Positions 1 through 9,407 of a stretch of DNA of 64,000 nt are shown here, piece after piece. Source of the stretch: Shouchella miscanthi (lineage in GTDB: Bacteria > Bacillota > Bacilli > Bacillales > Bacillaceae_D); the NCBI RefSeq assembly GCF_007725405.1, contig NZ_CP042163.1:3162001-3226000 (forward strand), given 5' to 3'. Each line of letters begins with the position of its first letter. Within the stretch, counting starts at the first letter, position 1. The notes under the pieces are model-generated. The model made no database searches, had not been told where the DNA came from, and saw only the letters and a list, made by a program, of their open reading frames with translations. The position numbers were made by a program, and so were the translations under genes.

Positions 1-676
1 CCGTTTCTAGAGAGTCAGCCATTCTTGTTTGAATGCCATCTTTTACAACGATCCTGTCAATGACGACTTCAACACTATGTTTTTTATTTTTATCAAGCTG
101 AATATCGTCTGTCGCTTCTCTCATTTCACCATTGACACGCACACGTACAAATCCATCTTTTTTGATTTGATCAAATACTTTTGCGTGCGTTCCTTTTCGC
201 CCCGATACCATTGGAGCAAGAATTTGCATTTTTGTACGTTCAGGGAACTGCAACAATTGATCGACCATTTGCTGAATCGTTTGTGAAGTGATCTCTATAC
301 CGTGCTTAGGGCAGATCGGTTTTCCAATTCGAGCATAAAGAAGCCTAAGATAGTCGTGAATTTCAGTGACAGTCCCCACCGTTGAACGTGGGTTTCGACT
401 CGTTGTTTTCTGATCAATTGAAATGGCTGGAGACAGTCCCTCAATGGCATCAACATCAGGCTTATCCATCTGTCCTAGAAATTGACGAGCATAAGCGGAC
501 AATGATTCTACATAGCGTCTTTGGCCTTCCGCATAAATGGTATCAAACGCTAAGGAAGACTTTCCAGACCCAGACAAGCCTGTCAAAACGACTAGCTTTC
601 CTCTAGGAATGGATACATCCATATTTTTTAAATTATTTGATCGTGCACCTTTAACGATAATCTCTTCTTGTGCCAT
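1..676 (-). CDS. uvrA: UvrA, excinuclease ABC subunit A (N-terminal part, runs off the window)
   Basis: DNA-damage recognition ATPase of nucleotide excision repair; it works as a dimer that loads UvrB on lesions. The visible ~225 residues start [18 protein letters not shown] and contain the first Walker A motif (GLSGSGKSS), followed by the UvrA motif [20 protein letters not shown]. The rest lies beyond position 1. The ATG at 676 is four bases after the uvrB stop, and its ribosome site (GGAAGGATGA) overlaps the uvrB end, so the two genes form one operon with uvrB first, as in B. subtilis. The reading frame is intact throughout the visible part. Confidence 0.97.
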   Translation of the reverse strand, partial: MAQEEIIVKGARSNNLKNMDVSIPRGKLVVLTGLSGSGKSSLAFDTIYAEGQRRYVESLSAYARQFLGQMDKPDVDAIEGLSPAISIDQKTTSRNPRSTVGTVTEIHDYLRLLYARIGKPICPKHGIEITSQTIQQMVDQLLQFPERTKMQILAPMVSGRKGTHAKVFDQIKKDGFVRVRVNGEMREATDDIQLDKNKKHSVEVVIDRIVVKDGIQTRMADSLET

Positions 677-680
677 ACCG

Positions 681-2663
681 TCATCCTTCCGCTTTAAGCT
701 CTAACAGCATATCTCGAAGCTCTGCTGCCCGCTCGAAGTTTAAGTCTTTTGCCGCTTGCTTCATTTCTACTTCTATTTGAGCAATTGTTTTTTCGCGTTC
801 TTTTTTCGTCATTTTTTGTTGCGGTTTCTTCGTTACGTCATATTCCCCTTCATCTTCAGCAGCATAGGTCGCTTGCACCACATCCGGGATTTTCTTTTGA
901 ATTGTTTGTGGCGTAATGCCGTGTTTTTTATTAAAGGCTTCTTGAATTTCTCGACGACGTTTTGTTTCACTAATCGCGACTTCCATTGAACCGGTTATTT
1001 TATCTGCGTACATAATAACTCGACCGTGTTCATTTCGAGCAGCACGTCCAATTGTTTGAATAAGAGATCGCTCTGCACGTAAGAATCCTTCTTTATCAGC
1101 ATCTAAAATCGCGACAAGAGATACTTCTGGAATATCTAACCCTTCTCTTAATAAATTGATCCCAATAAGGACATCAAACGTCCCCAATCGAAGCTGACGA
1201 ATGATCTCTAGACGGTCTAACGTTTTTACTTCTGAATGTAAATAACGAACTTTAATTCCAAGTTCCTTTAAGTAGTCCGTTAAGTCCTCAGACATTTTTT
1301 TCGTTAAGGTCGTCACTAAGACACGTTCGTCACGCTCAATCTGCTCATGGATTTCTCCAATTAAATCATCAATTTGCCCTTCAATTGGTCGGACTTCAAT
1401 TGGTGGATCAAGCAAGCCAGTTGGTCGAATAATTTGTTCAACCATCTCAGGAGTGTGCTCTAGCTCATACGGGCCAGGCGTAGCCGATACGTAAACGGCT
1501 TGACTTATTTTTTCTTCAAATTCAGCGAATTTTAATGGTCTGTTATCGAGTGCAGACGGCAAACGAAAGCCATGGTTAACGAGTACTTCTTTTCGCGCTC
1601 GGTCACCATTGTACATCCCTCTTACTTGCGGTAATGTTACGTGAGATTCATCCATAATTAATAGAAAGTCTTCTGGAAAGAAATCAATTAACGTGTACGG
1701 GGTTGCCCCTGACTCACGTAAGGTTAAATGCCTAGAATAGTTTTCAATGCCTGAACAAAATCCCATCTCCGCCATCATTTCAAGATCATAGCGTGTTCGT
1801 TGCTCAAGTCTTTGTGCTTCAAGCAACTTTCCATCCGCATGAAGCGCTTTTAATCGTTCTTCTAGTTCGGCTTCAATATTTTCAATTGCTTTTTTCATTT
1901 TTTCTTCACGGGTAACAAAGTGAGAGGCTGGAAAAATCGATACATGGTTTCGCTCTCCCTTGATCTCTCCAGTTAATGCATCGACTTCGGTCATACGATC
2001 AACTTCGTCACCGAAAAATTCCACTCGAATACATTGCTCGTCTCTAGATGCCGGGAAGATTTCAACCACATCGCCTCTTACTCGGAATGTTCCACGTATA
2101 AAATTCAAATCGTTACGATCATACTGAATATCGACAAGGCGTCGTAATAATTCATTCCGATCCATTTCCATCCCGGTACGAATGGACAAGACAAGATCCC
2201 GGTATTCTTCCGGGTTCCCTAAACCATATATACACGATACACTCGCTACAATAATGACATCCCGTCTCTCAAACAACGCACTAGTAGCTGAGTGCCGTAA
2301 CTTATCAATTTCATCATTAATACTTGCGTCTTTTTCAATAAACGTATCAGAAGAAGGTACATATGCTTCCGGTTGATAATAATCGTAATAGCTAACAAAA
2401 TACTCAACCGCATTATGAGGAAAAAACTGTTTAAATTCACTATAAAGCTGACCTGCTAGTGTTTTATTATGGGCCATAATGAGCGTCGGCTTATTCACTG
2501 CTTGAATGACGTTGGACATCGTAAACGTTTTTCCTGTACCCGTTGCACCTAATAACGTTTGATGCCGATCCCCATTTTCAATTGCACGTACAATTTTTTC
2601 TATTGCAGTTGGTTGATCACCTTGTGGCGAGTAGTCTGATACTAATTGAAACGTTTGATCCAT
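681..2663 (-). CDS. uvrB: UvrB, excinuclease ABC subunit B
   Basis: Damage-verifying helicase-like subunit of the UvrABC repair machine. 660 residues, the normal length. Near the N-terminus are the Walker A motif GATGTGKT (about residue 39) and the beta-hairpin region [12 protein letters not shown]. The DESH helicase motif, helicase motif VI (QTIGRAARN) and the C-terminal UVR motif ([15 protein letters not shown]) that contacts UvrC follow. The ATG at 2663 matches the usual UvrB N-terminus ([18 protein letters not shown]), but it has no good ribosome site just upstream; a strong one lies about 48 nt away behind a hairpin (separate entry). Expression is probably SOS-controlled through the LexA-type boxes upstream. 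Confidence 0.98.
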   Translation of the reverse strand: MDQTFQLVSDYSPQGDQPTAIEKIVRAIENGDRHQTLLGATGTGKTFTMSNVIQAVNKPTLIMAHNKTLAGQLYSEFKQFFPHNAVEYFVSYYDYYQPEAYVPSSDTFIEKDASINDEIDKLRHSATSALFERRDVIIVASVSCIYGLGNPEEYRDLVLSIRTGMEMDRNELLRRLVDIQYDRNDLNFIRGTFRVRGDVVEIFPASRDEQCIRVEFFGDEVDRMTEVDALTGEIKGERNHVSIFPASHFVTREEKMKKAIENIEAELEERLKALHADGKLLEAQRLEQRTRYDLEMMAEMGFCSGIENYSRHLTLRESGATPYTLIDFFPEDFLLIMDESHVTLPQVRGMYNGDRARKEVLVNHGFRLPSALDNRPLKFAEFEEKISQAVYVSATPGPYELEHTPEMVEQIIRPTGLLDPPIEVRPIEGQIDDLIGEIHEQIERDERVLVTTLTKKMSEDLTDYLKELGIKVRYLHSEVKTLDRLEIIRQLRLGTFDVLIGINLLREGLDIPEVSLVAILDADKEGFLRAERSLIQTIGRAARNEHGRVIMYADKITGSMEVAISETKRRREIQEAFNKKHGITPQTIQKKIPDVVQATYAAEDEGEYDVTKKPQQKMTKKEREKTIAQIEVEMKQAAKDLNFERAAELRDMLLELKAEG

Positions 2664-2674
2664 CGTCTTTAGAA

Positions 2675-2719
2675 CTTATCAAATAACAATCTTTCTTTTG
2701 ATAAGCTCACCCCTCCTTT
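2675..2719 (-). promoter_or_regulatory. uvrB leader: displaced Shine-Dalgarno plus 9-bp hairpin
   Basis: On the minus strand a strong ribosome site (AAAGGAGG, about 2712-2719) is followed by a perfect 9-bp inverted repeat, CTTATCAAA / TTTGATAAG (2697-2705 and 2675-2683), with a 13-nt loop. The uvrB ATG comes 11 nt after the second arm. Folding the hairpin would bring the Shine-Dalgarno to roughly normal distance from the ATG. This is read directly from sequence; the function is inferred. Confidence 0.5.
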
Positions 2720-2788
2720 GCAAAAGAACATGATCCTACTGGTATTCCCATTTTAGCGTCGTTAAAAACCCAATCAATTCATTTCCTG

Positions 2789-2857
2789 TAAACACACGTT
2801 CGCTTAAGTATACCACAAGAATGAAGACTTGCACCAACATTTACGAACGCACGTGCG
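2789..2857 (-). promoter_or_regulatory. uvrBA promoter with two LexA-type (SOS) boxes
   Basis: A -10 hexamer TATACT lies at 2807-2812 (minus strand). Just downstream, 2789-2802 reads CGAACGTGTGTTTA, which fits the Bacillus LexA consensus CGAACRNRYGTTYC at 13 of 14 positions. A second, weaker copy on the opposite strand, CGAACGCACGTGCG (2844-2857), sits upstream near the -35 region, which itself is poor (GTGCAA or TTGGTG). Two boxes flanking the core promoter agree with the known SOS control of uvrBA in B. subtilis. Confidence 0.7.
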
Positions 2858-2945
2858 CAACCAAAAATTGCTAACAAACAAATTTCTAGACGCTTTTAAA
2901 AAAATCCAGTATGATAACGGTAGATTATATACAAATTGAATAGGT

Positions 2946-3066
2946 ATCTTCGGGGCAGGTGAAATTCCTGACCGGCGGTTAAAGCCCGCGACTCCGCATA
3001 ATTATATGTGGACTGATTTGGTGAAAATCCAAAGCCGACGGTATAGTCCGGATGGGAGAAGATCAA
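2946..3066 (+). promoter_or_regulatory. FMN riboswitch (RFN element)
   Basis: The conserved RFN blocks are present in order: ATCTTCGGGGCAGG at the 5' end, GAAATTCCTGACCGGCGGT, AGCCCGCGA, then CCGACGGTATAGTCCGGATG and the closing GGGAGAAGAT. This aptamer binds flavin mononucleotide and normally switches off riboflavin synthesis or transport genes when FMN is plentiful. It is followed by an intrinsic terminator, so control here is probably by transcription attenuation of the transporter gene downstream. Confidence 0.97.
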
Positions 3067-3074
3067 ATAGAAAG

Positions 3075-3135
3075 AACATAGTCTTTACTATGTTTATTTC
3101 TCCAGCCCTGAACACAACATTGTCCAGGGCTTTTT
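3075..3135 (+). terminator. Expression platform of the FMN riboswitch: hairpin and intrinsic terminator
   Basis: A stem AGCCCTG / CAGGGCT (3104-3110 and 3125-3131) is followed by a T-run, the typical terminator of an OFF switch. Just upstream is another perfect hairpin (AACATAG / CTATGTT, about 3075-3094), which may take part in the alternative fold. The terminator ends 43 nt before the GTG start of the transporter. Confidence 0.8.
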
Positions 3136-3178
3136 GATTTCTACAGAAGACCTTTTCATTGAAAAGGAGCTCACAGCT

Positions 3179-4159
3179 GTGAATGAACAACCGCAATCAA
3201 ATAAGACGTTTTGGTTTATCGTGATTGGTGCCGCCTTTTGGGGGATTAATCCACTTTTTCGTATTTTGCTACTTGATACGATGACGTCTTTACAAATTGT
3301 TTTTATTGAACACATTATTTTAGCTTTTATTGCGATTCCCATCCTTTTAAAGTTTAAAGGTGATTTAAAGAAACTTAGCTTTAAAGATTTAGGAGCGCTT
3401 CTGTTTATTTCTTGGGGAGGCTCTGCTTTTGCCACTCTTTTATTTACACAAGGGTTAACTATTGCTGCATCTAGTGGTGAGATTAATTCAGTATTGCTAT
3501 TACAAAAATTGCAGCCGCTATTCGCCATCACCCTTGCGCACTTTCTTTTAAAAGAAAAACTGCCGCAGCATTTCGGCGTTTACGTACCGATTGCGCTAAT
3601 TGGGACATACCTGTTAACATTTGGCTTTTATTTCCCGATCAATAATCCAGGGGAAATATTTCAACTAGGTAGTTTGTACGCCATCGGAGCAGCAGCACTT
3701 TGGGGTGGCTCGACGGTAATGGGACGTATCTTACTAAAGAAATGTCGCCACGAGACTGTTACTGCACTACGGTTTTTACTTGCACTTCCATTACTCGGTG
3801 TCTTAATAAGCGTATCTCCTGATATGTGGGCAAGCCCTGAATCAACCATTGCATTAACGTTCATTGCCCTTAATTTACTTGCTTCAGCATTATTACCTGG
3901 TCTTGTGTCCATGCTGTTATACTATCGTGGGTTACAGTCTGTTAAGGCCTCCGTTGCTACAATTGCTGAACTAAGCTTTCCAATGACAGGGTTGCTTGTA
4001 TCATGGATTACCCTTCAAGAAACCGTAACAATTGCCCAGCTAATTGGATTCGCCCTCATTTGGTTTGTTCTATTTAAAATCTCTAAGCAACAAGACACGA
4101 TCTCTCAGCTACCACCTGTAAAAAAGCGTAAAAAAAGCGCGCTTCAACCATTAAAATAA
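3179..4159 (+). CDS. DMT/EamA-family transporter, probable riboflavin importer
   Basis: Membrane protein of 326 residues with about ten hydrophobic segments arranged as two EamA repeats, and a basic C-terminal tail. The GTG at 3179 is chosen because AAAAGGAG stands 9 nt before it; the frame stays open further upstream, but only from a TTG inside the riboswitch terminator. The family moves many small molecules, so the substrate is inferred from the FMN riboswitch in front. EamA proteins under FMN riboswitches (RibN type) are known riboflavin transporters in other bacteria. It is a single-gene unit closed by a terminator. Confidence 0.8.
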   Translation: MNEQPQSNKTFWFIVIGAAFWGINPLFRILLLDTMTSLQIVFIEHIILAFIAIPILLKFKGDLKKLSFKDLGALLFISWGGSAFATLLFTQGLTIAASSGEINSVLLLQKLQPLFAITLAHFLLKEKLPQHFGVYVPIALIGTYLLTFGFYFPINNPGEIFQLGSLYAIGAAALWGGSTVMGRILLKKCRHETVTALRFLLALPLLGVLISVSPDMWASPESTIALTFIALNLLASALLPGLVSMLLYYRGLQSVKASVATIAELSFPMTGLLVSWITLQETVTIAQLIGFALIWFVLFKISKQQDTISQLPPVKKRKKSALQPLK

Positions 4160-4170
4160 AATTAATGCGT

Positions 4171-4202
4171 AAAGACCTTCCACAAAAATGGAAGGTCTTT
4201 TT
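4171..4202. terminator. Bidirectional intrinsic terminator
   Basis: A perfect 12-bp stem (AAAGACCTTCCA / TGGAAGGTCTTT) with a 6-nt loop and flanking A and T tracts. It sits between the convergent transporter and minJ genes and can serve both. Confidence 0.85.
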
Positions 4203-4207
4203 ATTCG

Positions 4208-5380
4208 CTAGATAATTGAGTTACTTAGCTTTTCTTGTTTGCGAACAAGCAATACACCAAGCTGATAGTGCTCTCCGCTATAAAGCGGTCCTTGTACAAA
4301 GCGCTTTTCTCCATTGACATCTTTCACTTCAATTTTACAGTAAACAGGGTTTTTTTGGAGCGCCTGATAAAGCGTCGTTTCATCATAAACCATTTGGCCA
4401 TTTACCTTTGAAATTTCTTCTCCTAAAACAATCTTCATTTTATCAGCTGGACTGTTTGGTAAAACCCCAACCACTCGACAACTTTCTTCTTCCTCTGTAA
4501 AGAACGCGGTATCCTTCTTTTCTTTATGCCTAATGATCAATTGGCTTATAGCATGAATGAAGGCAATAACGCCTAGTATACTTACAAATAGCCATTCATT
4601 AGGGTAATAGAACAGAATAACAGTAGAGACAGTAGCTACTCCTGCAAGCAAGAAGTAAGCGCGTGTATATTGATAAAATCGTGTATCTAAGTGTGTACGG
4701 GATTGTTGTTTAAACCCTAGCAGGATTGGAAACAGAATTGGCTGAATAAACTCAGACCCTATAGAAAAAGTTGGCCAAGGCCAAGGTAGTACCAAAGCAC
4801 TCTCTGGAATAAAAAAGACAACGGGGACAATCCATAAACGATTTATTTTATGGATCCCTATAAATCTTCCTCTTTTTCCTTTTTCAAGCTGTGGTGAAAT
4901 GAGCCTTTTCCCGTTCATAGTTACAAGCATGGCTTGAGAAAACAATAACACCGCTACACTAAACGTAATGGCAGCATAAAGTAAGGACCCCTGGTCTCCA
5001 CTTTCTGAAAAGGGAAACACCATGAACTGTGGAAAAACAACTAAATAAAGAGCAACAAGGAAAAAAACATATGTAGGCGTTAGCCAATGCATTTGTCCAG
5101 TAAGTAAAAGCAGCAACGTCGCTAATGCAATGGCCACAAGTATATCAGTCGGTACTACAACTCCCGCCGCAATGGTCACTATACTGACGAGAACACCCGT
5201 CACAACAGAAGGAATGGCACTTAACAAAAAATCAGCTCGCCGTGCATAAACTCGTGTATGAAACGATGACCGTTCTTGCTTCACTCGCCAATGAGCGATT
5301 ATAAAAAGCGTAAAGAAGCCGATATAAACAATTGGATTCAAAAAAAAGCTAGCGACTGCAATTAGGATGGTTTCTACCAT
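4208..5380 (-). CDS. minJ: MinJ-like cell-division topological determinant with PDZ domain
   Basis: Polytopic membrane protein, 390 residues, close to B. subtilis MinJ, which bridges DivIVA to MinCD and restricts division at poles and used septa. It has several hydrophobic segments from the N-terminus to about residue 285, then a C-terminal PDZ domain (VVGVLPNSPADKMKIVLGEE, then KVNGQMV). The ATG at 5380 is preferred because GGAGG lies 8 nt upstream; the reading frame extends six codons further to a GTG that overlaps this ribosome site. Identity rests on size, topology, PDZ domain and its place between uvrB and ctpB. A strong terminator ends just before its ribosome site, so transcription may depend on read-through from ctpB. 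Confidence 0.85.
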   Translation of the reverse strand: MVETILIAVASFFLNPIVYIGFFTLFIIAHWRVKQERSSFHTRVYARRADFLLSAIPSVVTGVLVSIVTIAAGVVVPTDILVAIALATLLLLLTGQMHWLTPTYVFFLVALYLVVFPQFMVFPFSESGDQGSLLYAAITFSVAVLLFSQAMLVTMNGKRLISPQLEKGKRGRFIGIHKINRLWIVPVVFFIPESALVLPWPWPTFSIGSEFIQPILFPILLGFKQQSRTHLDTRFYQYTRAYFLLAGVATVSTVILFYYPNEWLFVSILGVIAFIHAISQLIIRHKEKKDTAFFTEEEESCRVVGVLPNSPADKMKIVLGEEISKVNGQMVYDETTLYQALQKNPVYCKIEVKDVNGEKRFVQGPLYSGEHYQLGVLLVRKQEKLSNSII

Positions 5381-5404
5381 GAACTTGTCCTCCAACACTT
5401 ACTT

Positions 5405-5447
5405 AAAAAGGGATATCTGTGCAATTCAATACAGATATCCCTTTTTT
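5405..5447 (-). terminator. Intrinsic terminator between ctpB and minJ
   Basis: A 16-bp stem (AAAAAGGGATATCTGT and its complement) with a 10-nt loop and a T-rich tail on the minus strand. The tail runs almost directly into the minJ ribosome site, leaving no room for a separate promoter. Confidence 0.85.
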
Positions 5448-5464
5448 ACTTTCAACAACATTTC

Positions 5465-6931
5465 TTAGGATGCTTGTTCCACCGCAAGCTCAATCGCTCG
5501 ATTCAGTTGTGCATCATTCTCAACGTCTCTAATGTGCGCCTGTATTTCTTCTTGAATTTTTTGTGCGGTTGCTTCATCTAATTGACCAGTTTCATCTAAA
5601 TCATGATCTTCTTGAAATTCCCTTACTGCCGTCTCTGTTTGTTCATCAAAGTAACCATCTGTACGTTCAATCGGATAATCAAGCCCTTCTAGCATACTTT
5701 GTGTACGTGCAATTTGGTCAGATACTTGATCCCTTTCGTAAGGTTCTTCAATAGAAAGAGCAACTGCATAAAAGTATTCAGGCTGGTCTACTTCTACAGT
5801 AGGCTCAACGCCTTCATGATCAATCGTGTTGCCTCCAGCTGTCAGCCAGCGATCGGTTGTAATCTTTAACGCACTGCCGTCCGTCATGCGAATTGATTTT
5901 TGTACAGTTCCTTTACCGAACGTTGTTTTTCCAACAAGATCATAGTCTCCAGATTCTTTTAAAGCAGCAGCTAAAATTTCAGAAGCCGATGCACTGCTTT
6001 CATTAATTAACCCGATAATCGGATAAGGCTTTCGTTCATCTAAACTTGATTCATAGCTTTCAATACTACCGTTGCTATGCTCAATCTGAACAATCGGCTT
6101 ATTATCTGGGATAAGCAGATTACCAATATTTTGAGCACCATCTAAATAACCACCTGGATTACGACGAACATCTACAATCAGTCCATCAATTCCATCTTCC
6201 TCTAACTCTTGTAGCAATTCTTCAAATTGGGTACCTACATCTTCAGAGAATGACGTAATCTCAAGACGACCAATTACTTGACCATCTACTTCAAAAGTAT
6301 CTGCTCGAACTGCATCAACTTGAATACGATCACGCTCAATGGTTACGTCAAATGGCTCATTTTGTTCGCCACGTTGAATGGTTAGAATAACTTCTGTACC
6401 GCCTTCACCACGAATTAATTGAACCGCTTCGTTAACTGAATAACCTTCTATTGATTCGCCATCAATTTCTAAAATTGCATCATTTGGCAATAAGCCGGCA
6501 CGTTCAGCTGGAGATTCTCTCATCGGACTGATAATAGACACATAGCCATCTACCATACCTACTTCTGCCCCAATACCTTCAAAATGAGAGCTTAACGATT
6601 CCTGAAAGCTTGCCGCTGATTGAACATCCATATAATCTGAGAAGGGATCCTCTAACGTTTCAACCATACCATTAATAGCACCTTCAATAAGCTTTGTTCG
6701 TTCCACTTCAGACACATAATTATTTTCAATCGTTGTCAGGGCTGTTTCAAATTTCTCGATTAACTCATCATCATCCAAAATGACATCCGGTACATCAGAG
6801 TCATCGGCATTTGTTGCAGGCGGTGATTCATTCGCTCCACCAAGTTGGATTCCATCATTTATAAAAAAGATAGCAGCTACAGCAATAATCACCATTACCG
6901 ATAACGTAAAAAACAACTGCTTTATTTTCAA
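5465..6931 (-). CDS. ctpB: CtpB, C-terminal processing serine protease (S41)
   Basis: 488 residues. It starts with one membrane anchor (residues 6-25), followed by a PDZ domain (about 105-200; the peptide-binding loop is replaced by YVSIISPMRESPAERAGLL). The S41 protease domain comes next, with the serine motif NESSASASEILAAALKESG and the lysine in GKTTFGKGTVQ. A PG_binding_1 domain (about 400-465) closes the protein. In B. subtilis CtpB is exported across the forespore membrane and cleaves SpoIVFA in the sigma-K checkpoint, so it is the best sporulation hint in the window. Length and domain order match. A single gene closed by a terminator. Confidence 0.95.
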   Translation of the reverse strand: MKIKQLFFTLSVMVIIAVAAIFFINDGIQLGGANESPPATNADDSDVPDVILDDDELIEKFETALTTIENNYVSEVERTKLIEGAINGMVETLEDPFSDYMDVQSAASFQESLSSHFEGIGAEVGMVDGYVSIISPMRESPAERAGLLPNDAILEIDGESIEGYSVNEAVQLIRGEGGTEVILTIQRGEQNEPFDVTIERDRIQVDAVRADTFEVDGQVIGRLEITSFSEDVGTQFEELLQELEEDGIDGLIVDVRRNPGGYLDGAQNIGNLLIPDNKPIVQIEHSNGSIESYESSLDERKPYPIIGLINESSASASEILAAALKESGDYDLVGKTTFGKGTVQKSIRMTDGSALKITTDRWLTAGGNTIDHEGVEPTVEVDQPEYFYAVALSIEEPYERDQVSDQIARTQSMLEGLDYPIERTDGYFDEQTETAVREFQEDHDLDETGQLDEATAQKIQEEIQAHIRDVENDAQLNRAIELAVEQAS

Positions 6932-7041
6932 AACACTTCACCACTCCCAATGAGTTAGACATCCAGTTCTCAACTAATACTTTTATTCTAAGTTGTTCAA
7001 TCATTAATGTCAAAACACGTTTATCTTATTTTTGTCAAAAC

Positions 7042-7077
7042 ATTTAAAAATAGCGTCCATCGAAACGGACGCTATTT
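7042..7077 (-). terminator. Intrinsic terminator of the M23 hydrolase gene
   Basis: A perfect 11-bp stem (AAATAGCGTCC / GGACGCTATTT, 7048-7058 and 7067-7077), followed on the minus strand by a T-rich stretch. It lies 5 nt after the stop of the upstream gene. Confidence 0.85.
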
Positions 7078-7082
7078 GTGTT

Positions 7083-8486
7083 TTATATATAATTCATTGG
7101 ATCAACTGCATTTGATCGTGACCAGTTGAACGCTCCTTGGTGCACTTCAAAATGTAAATGAGCGCCAAATGAGTTCCCTGTATTCCCCATTGTACCAAGC
7201 TGTGTACCTTGTCCAACACGCTGACCTGCACTTACGTCAATTCGATCTAAGTGTGCATACACAGTAGAGTATTGTTGCCCATTCATTTGATGAGTAACAA
7301 GAACCCAGTTACCAAAGCCACCACTATGGTAACCAGCTTCAACAACCGTTCCATCTAAAACAGAAACAATCGGCACATCTCCACTTCGACCATTTTTACC
7401 AATATCAATACCCCAGTGCATTCTTCCACCGCGCATACCGTATTGAGATGTTACCGAACCTGTCGCTGGACGAATAAATGATGAAGAGTTATTTGCCGCT
7501 GGAGCAGCATTCTGAACGCTATTGTTTCCACTAGTTGAAGGAGACGCTTCTCTACTACTTGGCGCGTTTGCTGCTGGAGTAGACGCTTTCGTTGGCTCTG
7601 AAGCTGTCTCTACCTGTGCTGCATCAGCTGTTTGTTTTGCCTCACGCTCTTGACGTTCTTGTCTTTCTTTCTCTTCTTGCTTGCGGCGTTCTTCTTCTTC
7701 ACGGGCTTTTTTCTGCTCTTCTTCCCATGCTGCTAGTTCTGCTTCAAGCGCATGTTCTTGTCCTTTAAGTAACTCTTCGTCAGAAATAATCGCATTTAGC
7801 TCTTGCTGAAGCTGTGTTTCTTTTTCGTTCAAATCATCTTGCAGACTATTTAATTCGTTCTTTTGAGAATCAAGCTCATTTTTAATTGTTACTAAAGCTG
7901 CTTTGTTCTCTTCAACTTTCGCTTTCTTCGCTTCTACCTCTTGTTTTGCGTTATGTAGACGCTCTTCATCAGCAATATGTTCGTCTAGTAACTCTTGGTC
8001 ACTTTGAGCAATCGTTGTAATGGCACTTAACCGTTCAATAAAGTCACCAAAGCTTTGAGCACCTAAAAGCACTTCTAAATAGCTAACTTCACCATCGGAC
8101 TCATACGTCGCAACTGCACGTTCCTGCAAAATCTCTCTTCGCTCTTCAATGCGTTCTTCAATAATGACAATTTCTTCTTCAAGAGCTTTAATTTCTTCCC
8201 CAAGTTGAATAAGCTCTTCTTCTGTTTCTTTTAACTTTTGCTCGTTTTCTTGTTGTTTAGCAGTTAATGCTTCAATTTCTGCCGAAAGTGCACTAAGCTC
8301 GCTTTCAAGCTCGGTAATCTCAGAGCGCGTTTCATTTGCAGATTCTTGCTTTGATACTTGTTCTTCACGAACCTGATCTAATTTTGTCTGAATTTCTGTG
8401 TTTGCCATCGCTGGCTGGAATCCTGTAAAAAGGAGAGCTACTGCCGCAGTAACTGCAACAGTCGCTCGAATTGTACGCTTTTTCAA
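7083..8486 (-). CDS. EnvC-like exported M23 peptidase with coiled coil
   Basis: 467 residues: signal peptide (1-28, cut after AMA), a long coiled coil rich in Glu and Lys (about 30-270), a low-complexity Ala/Ser linker, then an M23 zinc endopeptidase domain (about 340-467). The zinc ligands are intact (HWGIDIG with the HxxxD motif, and HLHFEVH). The TTG start has AAGGGGG 8 nt upstream. It follows ftsEX directly. In many bacteria FtsEX controls a coiled-coil wall hydrolase or its activator (EnvC in E. coli, PcsB in streptococci, CwlO in B. subtilis), so this protein is the likely FtsEX partner. Intact ligands suggest an active enzyme, unlike E. coli EnvC. Confidence 0.88.
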   Translation of the reverse strand: MKKRTIRATVAVTAAVALLFTGFQPAMANTEIQTKLDQVREEQVSKQESANETRSEITELESELSALSAEIEALTAKQQENEQKLKETEEELIQLGEEIKALEEEIVIIEERIEERREILQERAVATYESDGEVSYLEVLLGAQSFGDFIERLSAITTIAQSDQELLDEHIADEERLHNAKQEVEAKKAKVEENKAALVTIKNELDSQKNELNSLQDDLNEKETQLQQELNAIISDEELLKGQEHALEAELAAWEEEQKKAREEEERRKQEEKERQERQEREAKQTADAAQVETASEPTKASTPAANAPSSREASPSTSGNNSVQNAAPAANNSSSFIRPATGSVTSQYGMRGGRMHWGIDIGKNGRSGDVPIVSVLDGTVVEAGYHSGGFGNWVLVTHQMNGQQYSTVYAHLDRIDVSAGQRVGQGTQLGTMGNTGNSFGAHLHFEVHQGAFNWSRSNAVDPMNYI

Positions 8487-8516
8487 CCTTATTTCCCCCT
8501 TGATTTCTACACACGA

Positions 8517-9407
8517 TTATACTTTTAAGAATTTACGAACAGACATGACGCTTCCCCATATTCCAACGCCAAGTCCTAAAACAACTAATAGAATGGAAAG
8601 CTGTAAGATTAATAGATTAGGTGCCAATAGTTCATACGGTACACCTTGTAAAAAGCTTGCTGACTCATTGTAGAGATACGTGTATCCAAAACTAATGAGG
8701 AGTATCGGAATAATGCTTCCTAACAGTCCGAGTAGCATCCCTTCAATTAGAAACGGCCAACGAACGAAGCTATCCTTCGCCCCTACTAGCTTCATAATTT
8801 GTATTTCACTTTTTCTTGCTAAAATGGTCAATTTAATTGTATTAGAGATTAAGAACATCGCTGTGAATAATAACGCCCCAATTACAACGGCTCCGGCTAT
8901 TCTACCTGTATTGGTAATGGTAAACAGATCGGATATGATTTCTTCTCCATATGAGACGCGACCAATATAAGGATGTTCACCGATCGATTCTGCAATCTCT
9001 TCTGTAAACTGTGGTGTCGTCGCAATAATGCGTAGTGCGTCTCGCAACGGGTTGTCATCCCGTAAACTTCCCCAGTAGTCTTCTCCACCAGTGGACGCAA
9101 TTAAATTCTCAAGTCCTTCTTCTTTATCAATGAACTCAACTTCGGCTACATCATACTCTGATTCGACTTCTTCCATAAGCTCATTTATTTCTGCTTCATC
9201 AGTACCGCGTTCAATGAAAGCTCGAATCTCGACATTTTCTTCAATCGTTGACGCAATGTGATTACCGTTTAAAAAAACAATCATAAAGAACCCAACGATT
9301 ACGAGCATAACGGTAACAGCGCTAATAGAAGCAAATGTCATCCAGCCACTTCGTCCAATGTTTTTGAAGCCTTCACGGAGGTGGCGTTTTGGTGCATTAA
9401 ACTTCAT
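8517..9407 (-). CDS. ftsX: FtsX, membrane subunit of the FtsEX complex
   Basis: 296 residues, the same length as B. subtilis FtsX. One transmembrane segment (about 25-45) is followed by a large extracellular loop (about 50-160), then three transmembrane segments in the C-terminal half. The extracellular loop is the part that contacts wall hydrolases. The ATG at 9407 gives the expected N-terminus ([20 protein letters not shown]); the frame is open 18 codons further up but runs into ftsE. It overlaps ftsE by 11 nt, pointing to coupled translation. Confidence 0.95.
   Translation of the reverse strand: MKFNAPKRHLREGFKNIGRSGWMTFASISAVTVMLVIVGFFMIVFLNGNHIASTIEENVEIRAFIERGTDEAEINELMEEVESEYDVAEVEFIDKEEGLENLIASTGGEDYWGSLRDDNPLRDALRIIATTPQFTEEIAESIGEHPYIGRVSYGEEIISDLFTITNTGRIAGAVVIGALLFTAMFLISNTIKLTILARKSEIQIMKLVGAKDSFVRWPFLIEGMLLGLLGSIIPILLISFGYTYLYNESASFLQGVPYELLAPNLLILQLSILLVVLGLGVGIWGSVMSVRKFLKV

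Noticed and set aside
2669-2710. 14-codon leader frame before uvrB (GTG to TAA)
   Set aside because: The GTG lies only two bases from GGAGG, too close for initiation. The hairpin explanation fits better.
3134-3178. Longer transporter frame starting at TTG 3134
   Set aside because: This start is in the riboswitch terminator T-run; GTG 3179 has a proper ribosome site.
3094-3531. 145-codon minus-strand frame over the riboswitch and transporter start
   Set aside because: It is antisense to a clear gene and riboswitch and resembles no protein family.
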